64,000 bases of DNA, taken from assembly GCF_003119195.2 (NCBI RefSeq), contig NZ_CP022254.1:603501-667500 (forward strand), written 5' to 3'. This document shows positions 25,749 to 34,180 of the stretch, in pieces; the first letter of the stretch is position 1; each line of letters begins with the position of its first letter. A program made the translations under genes and the position numbers. The DNA comes from Azospirillum baldaniorum (GTDB lineage Bacteria > Pseudomonadota > Alphaproteobacteria > Azospirillales > Azospirillaceae). The notes under the pieces were generated by a model, which made no database searches, was not told where the DNA came from, and saw only the letters and a list, made by a program, of their open reading frames with translations.

Positions 25749-25776
25749 TGAAAAAGGGGCCTGAGAAGGCCCCGAT
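25749..25776 (-). terminator. Intrinsic terminator of tRNA-Leu, usable in both directions
   Basis: The hairpin GGGGCC-TGAGAA-GGCCCC (25756-25773) is followed on the minus strand by TTTTT (complement of 25751-25755), directly downstream of the tRNA. On the plus strand it is followed by GATTTTC and could also end the transcript of the zinc-domain membrane protein. Confidence 0.8.
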
Positions 25777-25811
25777 TTTCGTATCCATCCGGCGATCCGC
25801 CGAAGGAAAGA

Positions 25812-25898
25812 TGGTGCGGTCGAGAAGACTCGAACTTCCACAGCATTTCTGCCACAGCGACCTCAACGCTGCGCGTCTACCAATTCCGCCACGACCGC
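25812..25898 (-). tRNA. tRNA-Leu (anticodon GAG)
   Basis: Read on the minus strand, the 87-base cloverleaf has acceptor arms GCGGTCG and CGACCGC. The D-arm is GGCGGAATTGGTAGACGC, and the anticodon stem-loop CAGCG-TTGAGGT-CGCTG gives anticodon GAG. A long variable arm typical of leucine tRNAs and a TTCGAGT T-loop are present. The 3' CCA is encoded. It should decode CUC and CUU. Confidence 0.95.
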
Positions 25899-26155
25899 GA
25901 CTTCATCATTCGAATGGACTGGGCACAACGGCTCAAACCATTGAATTTCTTTACTTTCCTAGGCCGGACGTTACGCGGCGCCGCGTCGGAATGCAACAAC
26001 TTTCTCATGTTGAGAGCACCCCGACGACAGGCCGCATCGGCCCGCACGCGCACCCTTCCGTGCGCGCCGCGCCCTGTTATCGCATTCCCAGGGGATAAGC
26101 AAGCGGCTTGCGTTCACAGCCCGCTCACGGTGCCGCCGCGAGACGCGCAACGGGT

Positions 26156-27148
26156 TCAGGAGTCCAGATGACGGCGCACCGCATCGGCGGCCTGCAGAAC
26201 GGCACGGTGGGCCTGATCGACCAGACGGGTCATGGTGGCGAAGGAGTGGGGAAGCCCATCATGGACGGCGAGGCGATGGGAAACGCCCGCTTCGGCCAGC
26301 CGCTCCGCCAGACGGAGGGAGTCGTCGCGCAGGCAGTCGAGATCCGCCGCCAGCAGAAGCAGAGACGGCAGCCCGCGGAGGTCGGCCAGCAAGGGCGCGG
26401 CGCGGGGGTCGTCGGGGGGGGCCGCGCCGCCGAGATACTGACCCCAGTACCAGCGCATCCGCGCCGTCGTCAGGCCGTACCGCCCATCGCCGAACCGACG
26501 GTGCGACACGGTGTCGAAGTCATGCGCGAACATGCCGTAGAACAGCAGCCCGAACGACACCCGCGGCTCCCCCGGCGCACGGGCGGCGAGGGCGAGGCCA
26601 AGCGCGAGGTTGGCCCCGGCGGAGTCGCCGCCAACCGCGATCCGGGCCGCGTCGATCCCATGCTCCGCCCCAACCGCGGCAACCCAATGCAGGGCCGCCA
26701 GCGCCTCCTCATGCTGGTGCGGGAAGCGGCGCTCCGGCGCCAGACTGTAGCGCACCGCGCAGACCACGGCGCCGCTGTGCAGAGCGAGCAGCCTCAGCAG
26801 CCGGTCGTGGGTGTCCACGCTGTTCACGACGAAGCCGCCGCCATGGAAATAGACCAGGACGGGCAACCTCGCGGCGCCGCGGTCGGCCGGGCGGTAGAGG
26901 CGCAACGCCAAAGGGCCGGCGGGACCGGCCGCGGCCACCTCCGTCACATCGACGGCAAGCGGCGCGGGACCGTTCAGAAAGGCGTGATAACGCTCCGCCG
27001 CCGCACGGGCTTCGGCGAGAGGAAGACTCAAGGGATCGGCGGGAGCGGCGCCGAGACGGGCGGCCGCCTCGTTCATCGCGATGACCTGAGGGTCCAGGCA
27101 TTCCGTCGTGGGCTGCACGGTTGTGGGCCGCAAGATGGTGTCCGGCAT
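26156..27148 (-). CDS. Alpha/beta hydrolase, hormone-sensitive-lipase (HSL) family esterase
   Basis: 330 residues starting at the ATG at 27148, behind AAGGAGGATGTC; the longer open frame lacks a site. Family IV/HSL signatures are complete: oxyanion motif YFHGGGFVVNSVDTHDRLLR, nucleophile elbow GGDSAGANLALGLAL, catalytic Asp in AADLDCLRDDS and His in GLPHSFATM. It should hydrolyse short-chain esters in the cytoplasm. The flavoprotein gene lies upstream on the same strand, but a 178-base AT-rich gap with a palindrome suggests a separate promoter. Its role in the accessory locus is unknown. Confidence 0.9.
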   Translation of the reverse strand: MPDTILRPTTVQPTTECLDPQVIAMNEAAARLGAAPADPLSLPLAEARAAAERYHAFLNGPAPLAVDVTEVAAAGPAGPLALRLYRPADRGAARLPVLVYFHGGGFVVNSVDTHDRLLRLLALHSGAVVCAVRYSLAPERRFPHQHEEALAALHWVAAVGAEHGIDAARIAVGGDSAGANLALGLALAARAPGEPRVSFGLLFYGMFAHDFDTVSHRRFGDGRYGLTTARMRWYWGQYLGGAAPPDDPRAAPLLADLRGLPSLLLLAADLDCLRDDSLRLAERLAEAGVSHRLAVHDGLPHSFATMTRLVDQAHRAVLQAADAVRRHLDS

Positions 27149-27271
27149 GACATCCTCCTTCTCAACCGAAGCGACGGCGGACAACCGCGCGGACCGGGAG
27201 CGGTGCCGGCAATCGGGAAAGCCTCCGGCCGCCGGGCGGAAATCAACACTGGGCGCCATGATAGACATTTT

Positions 27272-27294
27272 AAATCTACCATGCAAATAGGTTT
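27272..27294. promoter_or_regulatory. AT-rich palindrome upstream of the HSL esterase
   Basis: AAATCTA (27272-27278) and TAGGTTT (27288-27294) form an imperfect inverted repeat with a 9-base spacer, about 125-145 bases upstream of the esterase start. The half-site resembles those at 35218-35244 and 37696-37721 in the same locus, suggesting a common regulator. This is a visual pattern only. Confidence 0.3.
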
Positions 27295-27326
27295 ATTTGA
27301 TCTTTAATCACATGCAGAAAATGTCT

Positions 27327-28751
27327 TTATGCGGAAAGGCGTTTCCTCACGTTCCGGCGGACGAGGGCCAACGCAGCGTCGGCGCATTGGCTACGCAGTT
27401 CGGGCACCGCGGTCATCTCCCAGAATGGTGCCCGGCTGACCGGTCCGAGCGCGAAGAGGCGGTCGGTCACCGCCCCACCCTCGCCGATCAATGCCCCCTC
27501 CTCGGTGACGTCGAGGCCGAGGCGCAAGGGGTCGGGACGGGCCAGCCCCTGCTGAAGCAAGGCGCGCATCAGCGGATGGCGGATGCGCCCGAAGTCGCAT
27601 TCGGTGCCGGTCGCGTTGACGATGGCGCCGACTGTGCGTGTCCAGAGCGCGTCTTCGGCGCCCCGCGCGCGGACCGTCGCCTCCACCCCCTCGGGGGTCA
27701 AGGCTAGAGCCTGAAGGCGCCCGGCCCGGACGGTCAGCCGCCCGTTCTCGCGCAGCGCCTCGATCCGGGCGGCCACCTCCGGCGCCATGCGGTGGCGGTG
27801 CACCTCCCAGTATGGCCGGGCGTGGCGCAGGAAGCGCTGCCGCTCCTCCAGCGGCAGGTGCTTCCAGATCAGAGGGTGGAAGGGCCGCAGGGAGTCAAAG
27901 GCGGCGCGCCAGTCCAGCCCCTCCTCCCGCGCGCGGCGGACGTCGGCCTTCAGGGCGATCAGCACGTCCAGCACCGTTCCGGGCATCGTCTGGGGATGGA
28001 CGAAGCTCTTGAAGGGCCGCGTCTCCAGATGGGTGGTGGGCAGCAGTCCGCGACGCGACAGCGCCAGGATCGGACCACGGTGGCCCTGATTCTCCAGGGA
28101 CAGCACCACATCGACCATCGTCAGCCCGGTGCCCAAAATCAGCACCGGCGCGTCCGGATCGATGGCGGCGATGGCCTCGCGGTTCCAGGGATCGCCGATG
28201 TAGCGCTCCGACGCGAAGACTTCCGGCGCCGCGATGCGCGGCGGCGAAGGCGGAAAATGCCCGACACAGAGCACCGCCCGGTCCACCGCGAGGCTGTCCC
28301 CGTTGGCAAGCCGCAGACGCACGCCGCTGCCGGCGGCACCGTCCAGCGCCGCATCGACCACCTCCGCCCGCACCGTGTCGAGCGTCACATGGGCGGGGGC
28401 CTCCGCCTGCGCCTCGCGCAGCACATCCTGGATGTACTCGCCGTAGAGCCGGCGTGACACGAAGGCGTGGCCGCTGGGCGGCACGTCGCCGCCGAGGTCC
28501 TTCGCCCACAGCCAGCGCAGGAAGTGGCGCGGGTCGTCGGGATAGGCGCTCATGTTGTAGGCGCGCACGTTCAACAGATGCGCCGCGCTGTCGGTGGAAT
28601 AGGCCAGCCCGGTGCCCAGCGTGCCGGCGCGCTCGATCAGATGGATGCGCGTCGGCTCCTCCGCCTTGCGCAGAAGGTGGGCCGCCAGGATACTGCCGGT
28701 GAAGCCGGCGCCGACGATGGCGATGCTGTGCGCGGTGTCGTGGGACGGCAT
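27327..28751 (-). CDS. FAD/NAD(P)-binding protein (NAD_binding_9-type flavoprotein)
   Basis: 474 residues from the ATG at 28751. The N-terminal Rossmann motif IAIVGAGFTGSILAAHLLRK binds FAD, followed by LNVRAYNMSAYPDDPRHFLR. A second dinucleotide fold is at VLILGTGLTMVDVVLSLENQ. The C-terminal part has the ATG-like block AIVNATGTECDFGRIRHPLM. This belongs to the poorly characterised FAD-NAD(P)-binding family whose members include amine or sulfide-type oxidoreductases. No substrate is known. It is divergent from the D-2-hydroxyacid dehydrogenase across a 188-base AT-rich region (28752-28939) that must hold both promoters. Confidence 0.88.
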   Translation of the reverse strand: MPSHDTAHSIAIVGAGFTGSILAAHLLRKAEEPTRIHLIERAGTLGTGLAYSTDSAAHLLNVRAYNMSAYPDDPRHFLRWLWAKDLGGDVPPSGHAFVSRRLYGEYIQDVLREAQAEAPAHVTLDTVRAEVVDAALDGAAGSGVRLRLANGDSLAVDRAVLCVGHFPPSPPRIAAPEVFASERYIGDPWNREAIAAIDPDAPVLILGTGLTMVDVVLSLENQGHRGPILALSRRGLLPTTHLETRPFKSFVHPQTMPGTVLDVLIALKADVRRAREEGLDWRAAFDSLRPFHPLIWKHLPLEERQRFLRHARPYWEVHRHRMAPEVAARIEALRENGRLTVRAGRLQALALTPEGVEATVRARGAEDALWTRTVGAIVNATGTECDFGRIRHPLMRALLQQGLARPDPLRLGLDVTEEGALIGEGGAVTDRLFALGPVSRAPFWEMTAVPELRSQCADAALALVRRNVRKRLSA

Positions 28752-28939
28752 GCTCGTCGTTCCTCTCCCTGTGTCCAGCACCCCGCGGGGCGCCCCCGAA
28801 TTGACATCATTAGAGCACCATGAATCCCTATTTAACAAGTTGGCTTTTGCCGTATCGCATGTGCTTTCATATACCACGCATCGAAAACAACTCTTGAAAT
28901 TTGTTGATTTCCCTTGACCAACAGGACCCGGACCGCAGA

Positions 28940-29949
28940 ATGACCATGGGCAAGCGTGCACCCTTCGTCGTCGGAATCACCGACCACATGATCCCCCGCC
29001 GGACCTTGAGGCGGCGGTTCTGGACGGCTGTGCCGAGGTGGATTTCCTCGACACCCGCCGCGAGGAGGATCTGGATCCGGAGCGTCTGGCCCGGCTGGAC
29101 GCGCTGCTGGTGTGGAGCACCCGCATCGGCCCAGCGACGGTGGCCAAGCTGCCGCGCTGCCGCGTCGTCGTGCGGTTCGGTGTCGGCTACGACAAGGTCG
29201 ACGTGGCGGCGCTGGAGGCCGCGGGCATTCCCTTCTGCAACAATCCGGATTACGGGACGGAGGAGGTGGCCGACCACGCCGTCTCCCTGCTGCTCTCCCT
29301 GCAGCGCCGCCTGTGGGAGCATGACGCCCGCGCCCGCGGCTACAGCACGACATGGCAGGCCAACACCCTGACCCCGCTGCGGCGGTCGAGCGCGGCGACG
29401 GTCGGCGTCGTTGGCGTGGGGCGGATCGGCACCGCGGTGGTGAACCGGCTGAAGCCCTTCGGCTATCGCATCCTCGGCTACGATCCGCAGCAGCCCGCCG
29501 GGCACGAGAAGGCGGTCGGCTACCGCCGCGTCCGCCGGCTGGACGAGTTGCTGGCCGAATCCGACATCGTGACCTTCCATTGTCCGCTGACGCCGGAGAC
29601 CCGCGGCCTGATCGACGCGGACTTCCTGGCGAAGCTGAAGCCCGGCGCCCTGCTGGTCAACACGGCGCGCGGCGAGATGTTCGCCGGCCTCGACCCGCTG
29701 GAGGCGGCGCTGCGCAGCGGCCACGTCGCCGCCGTCGGGACGGACGTGCTGCCGACCGAACCGCCCGCCCCTCACCCGCTGCTGGACGCGTGGCGCCGGC
29801 GGGAATCCTGGCTGGACGGCCGGCTCGTGGTCACGCCGCACAACGCTTTCCATTCCGACGAGGCGGCGATCGAGATGCGCCGCAACGCCGCCGAGACCGC
29901 CCGCCTGTTCCTGGAGGACAGGGTTCTGCGCAACCGCATCCTGCCCTGA
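28940..29949 (+). CDS. D-2-hydroxyacid dehydrogenase with an apparent frame break near the N-terminus
   Basis: NAD-dependent D-isomer-specific 2-hydroxyacid dehydrogenase, CtBP/SerA-like. The NAD fold (VGVVGVGRIGTAVVNRL), substrate-binding Arg in LVNTARGEMFAGLDPLEAAL and the catalytic His in VTPHNAFHSDEAA are intact from about 29020 on. The likely N-terminus, MTMGKRAPFVVGITDHMIP, starts at 28940 in a different frame. Adding one C to the C5 run at 28993-28997 would join the two as ...DHMIPPPDLEAAVLDG, the expected family sequence. So one base is missing here, either a real frameshift or a homopolymer sequencing error. Without repair, translation could start only at the GTG at 29038 (303 residues), lacking about 33 residues of the substrate domain. 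It converges on the Ldh-family gene. Confidence 0.75.
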
Positions 29950-29959
29950 CCCCACCCGG

Positions 29960-31030
29960 TCAGGCCCCCAGGAAGGCCGGAACGTCGAGGCCGAGCGCGC
30001 CTCCGATCCCGTGCAGGGCGCGCACGGTGTCGGGGTCGAGCGTGATGCCGCGCTCAGCGGCCAACACCCGGCTCCGCCGCTCCGGCCCGCCGGGCACCAG
30101 CACGCCGTCACCGCCCGGCACCGGCGGGGTGTCCTGGATGTGGTCCAGCACCGCGTCGGTCAACGCCTGCCAGCCGCCGCTCCCGGCGTCGGACACCCGC
30201 GCCGGGTCGATCAGGAAGGCCAGGACGTTGTTCACCACCCGCCCCGGACGCAGGTTCTCCGGCAGGGCCGGCAGCCCGCCGGCCAAGGCCCCGGCGAGGA
30301 TCTCGCAGGCCAGCGCCAGCCCATAGCCCTTATGCCCGCCAAAGGGCAGGATGGCGCCGGTCGGGTCGCGAAACATCACGCCGGGATCGCGCGTCGGCGC
30401 GCCCCGCTCGTCGATCAGCAAGCCGTCGGCGACCTCCTTGCCGGACGCGGCGGCGACGCGGCACTTGTTGGCCGCCACCGCGCTGGTCGCGAAATCCAGC
30501 AGGAAGGGCGGATGGCCCGGCGTGGCGGGAACGGCGATGCAGATCGGGTTGGTGCCCAGCCGCGGCCGCCCGCCGCCATGGGGTGCGGCCAGCGGCCGGC
30601 TGACCACGTTGACGAAGAAGACGCCGATCAAGCCGGCCGCGATGCACTGCTCGCCATAGGCGCCGACCCGCCCGATGTGGTGGGCGTTGCGCAGGGCGAG
30701 CACGCAAGCCCCGCCCGCCTTGGCCCGCGCGATGGCGAGGTCCGTCGCCTCCCGCGCGATCACCTGCCCATAGCCGACCTCCCCGTCCACCACCAGGAAC
30801 GGCGCCTCGTCGCGGACGACGCGGGCGTGGCGGTTGGGTTGCAGGTGGCCCAACTCCAGGCTCTTCGCGTAGACGGCGATCTGGCACACGCCGTGGCTGG
30901 CGTGGCCGGTGGCGTCGGAGTCCACGAGGTTGGCGGCGACGATGGCCGCCTCCTCCGGGCTGCTGCCGGACCGTTGCAGGATGGCGTCGAGCAACGCCAC
31001 CAGATGGTCCGCCGCGTAGGGACCACCCAT
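29960..31030 (-). CDS. Ldh-family (malate/L-lactate/sulfolactate) dehydrogenase
   Basis: 356 residues of the LDH2/MDG2 family, NAD(P)-dependent 2-hydroxyacid dehydrogenases unrelated to Rossmann LDHs. Members include malate, ureidoglycolate, delta-1-piperideine-2-carboxylate and (R)-sulfolactate (ComC) enzymes. Signatures are DSDATGHASHGVCQIAVYAK, ALRNAHHIGRVGAYGEQ, RLGTNPICIAVPATPGHPPF, LLDFATSAVA and PFGGHKGYGLALACEILAGA. It starts two bases after the stop of the threonine-synthase-like gene, so they are cotranscribed. The taurine/sulfonate-type transporter upstream makes a sulfonated or branched hydroxyacid plausible, but this is inference. Confidence 0.88.
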   Translation of the reverse strand: MGGPYAADHLVALLDAILQRSGSSPEEAAIVAANLVDSDATGHASHGVCQIAVYAKSLELGHLQPNRHARVVRDEAPFLVVDGEVGYGQVIAREATDLAIARAKAGGACVLALRNAHHIGRVGAYGEQCIAAGLIGVFFVNVVSRPLAAPHGGGRPRLGTNPICIAVPATPGHPPFLLDFATSAVAANKCRVAAASGKEVADGLLIDERGAPTRDPGVMFRDPTGAILPFGGHKGYGLALACEILAGALAGGLPALPENLRPGRVVNNVLAFLIDPARVSDAGSGGWQALTDAVLDHIQDTPPVPGGDGVLVPGGPERRSRVLAAERGITLDPDTVRALHGIGGALGLDVPAFLGA

Positions 31031-31032
31031 CC

Positions 31033-32274
31033 TCAGAACACCGAATAGTCGATGGGCTGGTGGCGGTCGAGCGTCCGATGGACGGGCGGCAGCGGGTACT
31101 TCAGCCCGGTCGCGCAGTTGAACAGCACGGCGCGCTCGTCGCGGCCCACCCGCCCGTCGCCCAGCGCCTGCTTGTAGGCGGCGTAGGTGGCGGCGCCCTC
31201 CGGGCAGAGCAGGAATCCCTCCTCCCGCGCCGCCTCGTCCAGCGCCGCCTGGATGGCCTCGTCCGGCACGGCGACGGCGAAGCCGCCGCTCTCCCGCACC
31301 GCGCGCAGGATCAGGAAGTCGCCGACCGCCTGCGGCACGCGGATGCCGGACGCGATGGTGTGGGCATCCGGCCAGCGCGGCGCGTGCTCCTCCCCCGCCT
31401 CGTAGGCGCGGACCATCGGGGCGCAGCCGGCGGCCTGCACCGCAACCATGCGCGGGCGCTTGGAGCCGATGAAGCCGATGGCCTCCAGTTCGGCGAAGGC
31501 CTTCCACATGCCGATCAGGCCGGTGCCGCCGCCGGTCGGGTAAAAGATGACGTCCGGCACCTCCCAGCCGAGCTGCTCGGCCAGCTCCAGACCCATGGTC
31601 TTCTTGCCCTCGATCCGGTAGGGCTCCTTCAGGGTGGAGACGTCGAACCAGCCGGCCTTGGCCTTGCCCTCCCCCACGATCTTGCCGCAGTCGTCGATCA
31701 GCCCGTTGACGCGGTAGACCGTGGCGCCCTGGAGTTCGATCTCGGAGACGTTGACCTCCGGCGTGTCCTCCGGACAGAAGATCGTCGTCTTGATGCCGGC
31801 CCGCGTCGCGTAGGCGGCCAGCGCCGCGCCGGCGTTGCCGTTGGTCGGCATGGCCATGTGCTTGATTCCGAAGGCCTTCGCCATGGACACCGCCATGACC
31901 AGCCCGCGCGCCTTGAAGGAGCCGGTGGGCAGACGCCCCTCGTCCTTCACCAGCAGTTCCGCCGCCCCCAGCTTGGCGGCGAGCTTGGGCAGCGCGACCA
32001 GCGGGGTCACCGCCTCGCCCAGGCTGACGATGTCCTGCACCCGGCGCACCGGCAGCAGCTCGCGGTAGCGCCACAAATCCTGCGGGCGTTCGGCCAGTGC
32101 GTCCTTGGTCAGCGCGCCGCGCACCCCCTCAAGGTCGTAGCGGACGAGCAGCGGCTTGCCGGCCTTGGACAGGTTGTGGACGGTGTCGGCCTCGTACCGC
32201 TCGCCGGTGTAGGCGCATTCCAGATGCGTGACGAAGGTCGGGCGCTCGGTGGTCAGGTTGCTGTCGAAAGGCAC
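31033..32274 (-). CDS. Threonine-synthase-family PLP enzyme
   Basis: 413 residues from a GTG at 32274 with AAGGAAAT upstream. The open frame continues into the palindromic repeat, so those upstream codons are discarded. A fold-type II PLP enzyme: PLP lysine in DEGRLPTGSFKARGLVMAVS, Asn contact in AMPTNGNAGAALAAYA, and phosphate-binding loop in IFYPTGGGTGLIGMWKAF. The N-terminal zinc-ribbon-like start is reduced to LECAYTGERYEAD. It would form threonine from O-phosphohomoserine, but its position beside a hydroxyacid dehydrogenase and a sulfonate-type importer suggests a specialised paralogue. Cysteate synthase belongs to the same family. Chromosomal thrC is probably elsewhere. Confidence 0.85.
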   Translation of the reverse strand: MPFDSNLTTERPTFVTHLECAYTGERYEADTVHNLSKAGKPLLVRYDLEGVRGALTKDALAERPQDLWRYRELLPVRRVQDIVSLGEAVTPLVALPKLAAKLGAAELLVKDEGRLPTGSFKARGLVMAVSMAKAFGIKHMAMPTNGNAGAALAAYATRAGIKTTIFCPEDTPEVNVSEIELQGATVYRVNGLIDDCGKIVGEGKAKAGWFDVSTLKEPYRIEGKKTMGLELAEQLGWEVPDVIFYPTGGGTGLIGMWKAFAELEAIGFIGSKRPRMVAVQAAGCAPMVRAYEAGEEHAPRWPDAHTIASGIRVPQAVGDFLILRAVRESGGFAVAVPDEAIQAALDEAAREEGFLLCPEGAATYAAYKQALGDGRVGRDERAVLFNCATGLKYPLPPVHRTLDRHQPIDYSVF

Positions 32275-32298
32275 GGATGGATTTCCTTGCTGAATAAT

Positions 32299-32440
32299 CC
32301 CCTCTCCCGCCCCGGGAGAGGGTGCCCGCAAAGCGGGCGGGTGAGGGTCGCGCAAGGATCGAAGCACCGATCCTCGCCGACACCCTCACCCTCCCGCCGC
32401 AGAGCGGCGGGCCCCTCCCTCTCCCGGGGCGGGAGAGGGG
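32299..32440. repeat. Intergenic palindromic repeat, subfamily 1 copy
   Basis: 142 bases bounded by CCCCTCTCCCGCCCCGGG and CCCGGGGCGGGAGAGGGG. Internal arms share GGGTGAGGGT and its complement ACCCTCACCC with the copy at 10354. It separates the threonine-synthase-like gene from the ABC permease, both on the minus strand. It could end the transporter transcript, and it provides the spurious N-terminal codons of the downstream frame. Confidence 0.85.
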
Positions 32441-32449
32441 TTTTGGTTG

Positions 32450-33346
32450 CTAGCGGACCATGCCCCACTTGCGGACGGTGTGGGTCTCGATCCAGCGGAA
32501 GACGACGTTCTCGACGACGAGGCCGATCAGAATGACGGTGACGAGGCCGGCGAACACCTTGTCGATGTACAGCTCGTTGCGGTTCTGGAAGATGAACCAG
32601 CCCAGCCCGCCCTTGCCCGACGAGACGCCGAACACCAGCTCCGCCGCGATCAGCGTGCGCCAGGCGAAGGCCCAGCCGACCTTCAGCCCGGTCAGGATGG
32701 CCGGAAAGGCCGCCGGAATCAGCATGGTGACGACGTAGCGGATGCCGCTCAGCCCGTAATTCCGTCCGGCCATGCGCAGCGTTTCCGACACCGAGGTGAA
32801 GCCGGCGTGGGTGTTCAACGCCAGCGGCCACAGCACGGCGTGGACCAGAACGAAGGTCAGGCTGACCGCGCCCAGCCCGAACCACAGCATGGCGATGGGC
32901 AGCAGCGCGATGGCCGGCAGCGGGTTGAACATCGAGGTCAGGGTGGACAGCACGTCGTTGCCGATGCGCGTGGACACCGCGAAGCTGGTCAGCAGCACGG
33001 CCAGCACAACGGCGATGGCATAGCCCTTCAGCAGGACCGACAGCGACACCCAGGCCATCGACAGCAGGTTCTCCCGCCAGATGCCGTCCCACAGCGCCGT
33101 GATGGTGGCGGTGAAGGTGGGGAACATCAGCGGGTTGTTCTGCCACGTCGCGGCGATCTGCCAGATCAGCGCCACCGCGGCCAGCACGGCGAAGCGGCGG
33201 AGCGCGGTGATGTTGCCGATCCGCTCCCACAGGGACAGCGGGCGGGCCACGTCGCCGATGGGGCCGGTGGTGGCGACCGTCCGTTCATACTCCGGGCGGA
33301 CGGGCGGCACGCGGCGGCCTCGCGGCGCCAGGGACAGGCCGGTCAT
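32450..33346 (-). CDS. ABC transporter permease, SsuC/TauC type
   Basis: 298 residues with about six membrane helices, the inner-membrane channel of a taurine/sulfonate/nitrate-type importer. The EAA loop is recognisable (ETLRMAGRNYGLSGIRYVVTMLIPAAFPAIL, shown here as ETLRMAGRNYGLSG then VTMLIPAAFPAILTGLK). The final segment GLVVENVVFRWIETHTVRKW is typical of TauC/SsuC C-termini. Its start overlaps the ATPase stop (ATGA), so the two are translationally coupled. Confidence 0.92.
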   Translation of the reverse strand: MTGLSLAPRGRRVPPVRPEYERTVATTGPIGDVARPLSLWERIGNITALRRFAVLAAVALIWQIAATWQNNPLMFPTFTATITALWDGIWRENLLSMAWVSLSVLLKGYAIAVVLAVLLTSFAVSTRIGNDVLSTLTSMFNPLPAIALLPIAMLWFGLGAVSLTFVLVHAVLWPLALNTHAGFTSVSETLRMAGRNYGLSGIRYVVTMLIPAAFPAILTGLKVGWAFAWRTLIAAELVFGVSSGKGGLGWFIFQNRNELYIDKVFAGLVTVILIGLVVENVVFRWIETHTVRKWGMVR

Positions 33347-34176
33347 GAGCGCGGCCCCTTCACCGTTTCCACCTCGTCGGCGAACAGCATGGTGTGGATG
33401 CGCTGGGCGGTGTCCTGGAAGGCCGGGCTGCCCACCGCGAAATGGTCGTAGCCGTCGCAGTTCAGTTCCGCCTTCACCTGTCCGGGATGCGGCGACAGCA
33501 CCAGGATGCGCGAGCCGACGACCAGCGCCTCCTCGATGGAGTGGGTGACGAACAGCACGGTGAAGCGCAGATCGTCCCAGAGCTGGAGCAGCTCCTCCTG
33601 CATCTTGCGGCGGGTCAGCGCGTCCAGCGCCGCGAAGGGTTCGTCCATCAGCAGAATGTCCGGCTCCATCGCCATGGCGCGGGCGATGGCGACGCGCTGC
33701 TTCATCCCACCCGACAGCATGTGCGGATGCACGTCGGCGAACTTGGACAGGTTCACCCGCGCGATGCAGTCCAGCGCCTTCTCCTCGGCCTCCCGGCGCG
33801 ACGCCTTGCCGCTGGCGAGCAGCGGGAACATCACGTTCTGCTTCACCGTCTTCCAGGGTGGAAGCTGGTCGAACTCCTGGAACACCATCATGCGGTCCGG
33901 CCCCGGCCCGGTCACTGTGCGACCGTTCAGGCGGATGGCGCCCTCAACCGGCGCCAGGAAGCCGCCCACCGCCTTCAGCAGCGAGGACTTGCCGCAGCCG
34001 GACGGCCCCAGCAGGACGTAGCGCTCCGCCTGGAACACCTGGAAATCGACGCGGTAGGTCGCGGTCACCAGATGGCGGCGGGTCTTGTACTGGAGCGTCA
34101 CGCCGGACACGTCCAGCAGCGGGCGTTCGGACACGCTGTCGGTGTCCACGCTGGCGGGATAGGTGAAGGCGTTCAT
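33343..34176 (-). CDS. ABC transporter ATP-binding protein, SsuB/TauB type
   Basis: 277-residue cytoplasmic ATPase. Walker A is LLGPSGCGKSSLLKAVGGFL, signature motif MLSGGMKQRVAIARAMAMEP, Walker B DILLMDEPFAALD, and switch His in LFVTHSIEEALVVG. FQEFDQLPPWKTVKQNVMFP is the Q-loop region of the nitrate/sulfonate/taurine subfamily. It follows the binding-protein gene by four bases and overlaps the permease gene. Confidence 0.95.
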   Translation of the reverse strand: MNAFTYPASVDTDSVSERPLLDVSGVTLQYKTRRHLVTATYRVDFQVFQAERYVLLGPSGCGKSSLLKAVGGFLAPVEGAIRLNGRTVTGPGPDRMMVFQEFDQLPPWKTVKQNVMFPLLASGKASRREAEEKALDCIARVNLSKFADVHPHMLSGGMKQRVAIARAMAMEPDILLMDEPFAALDALTRRKMQEELLQLWDDLRFTVLFVTHSIEEALVVGSRILVLSPHPGQVKAELNCDGYDHFAVGSPAFQDTAQRIHTMLFADEVETVKGPRS

Positions 34177-34180
34177 CGGC

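Noticed and set aside
28801..28835. TTGACA at 28801 as a sigma-70 promoter for the D-2-hydroxyacid dehydrogenase
   Set aside because: No acceptable -10 hexamer at 16-18 bases; the element cannot be assigned.
30011..31048. 345-codon frame antisense to the Ldh-family gene
   Set aside because: Low-complexity shadow of the conserved dehydrogenase.
32275..32367. N-terminal extension of the threonine-synthase-like protein
   Set aside because: These codons translate the palindromic repeat and lack a ribosome-binding site; the GTG at 32274 has one.
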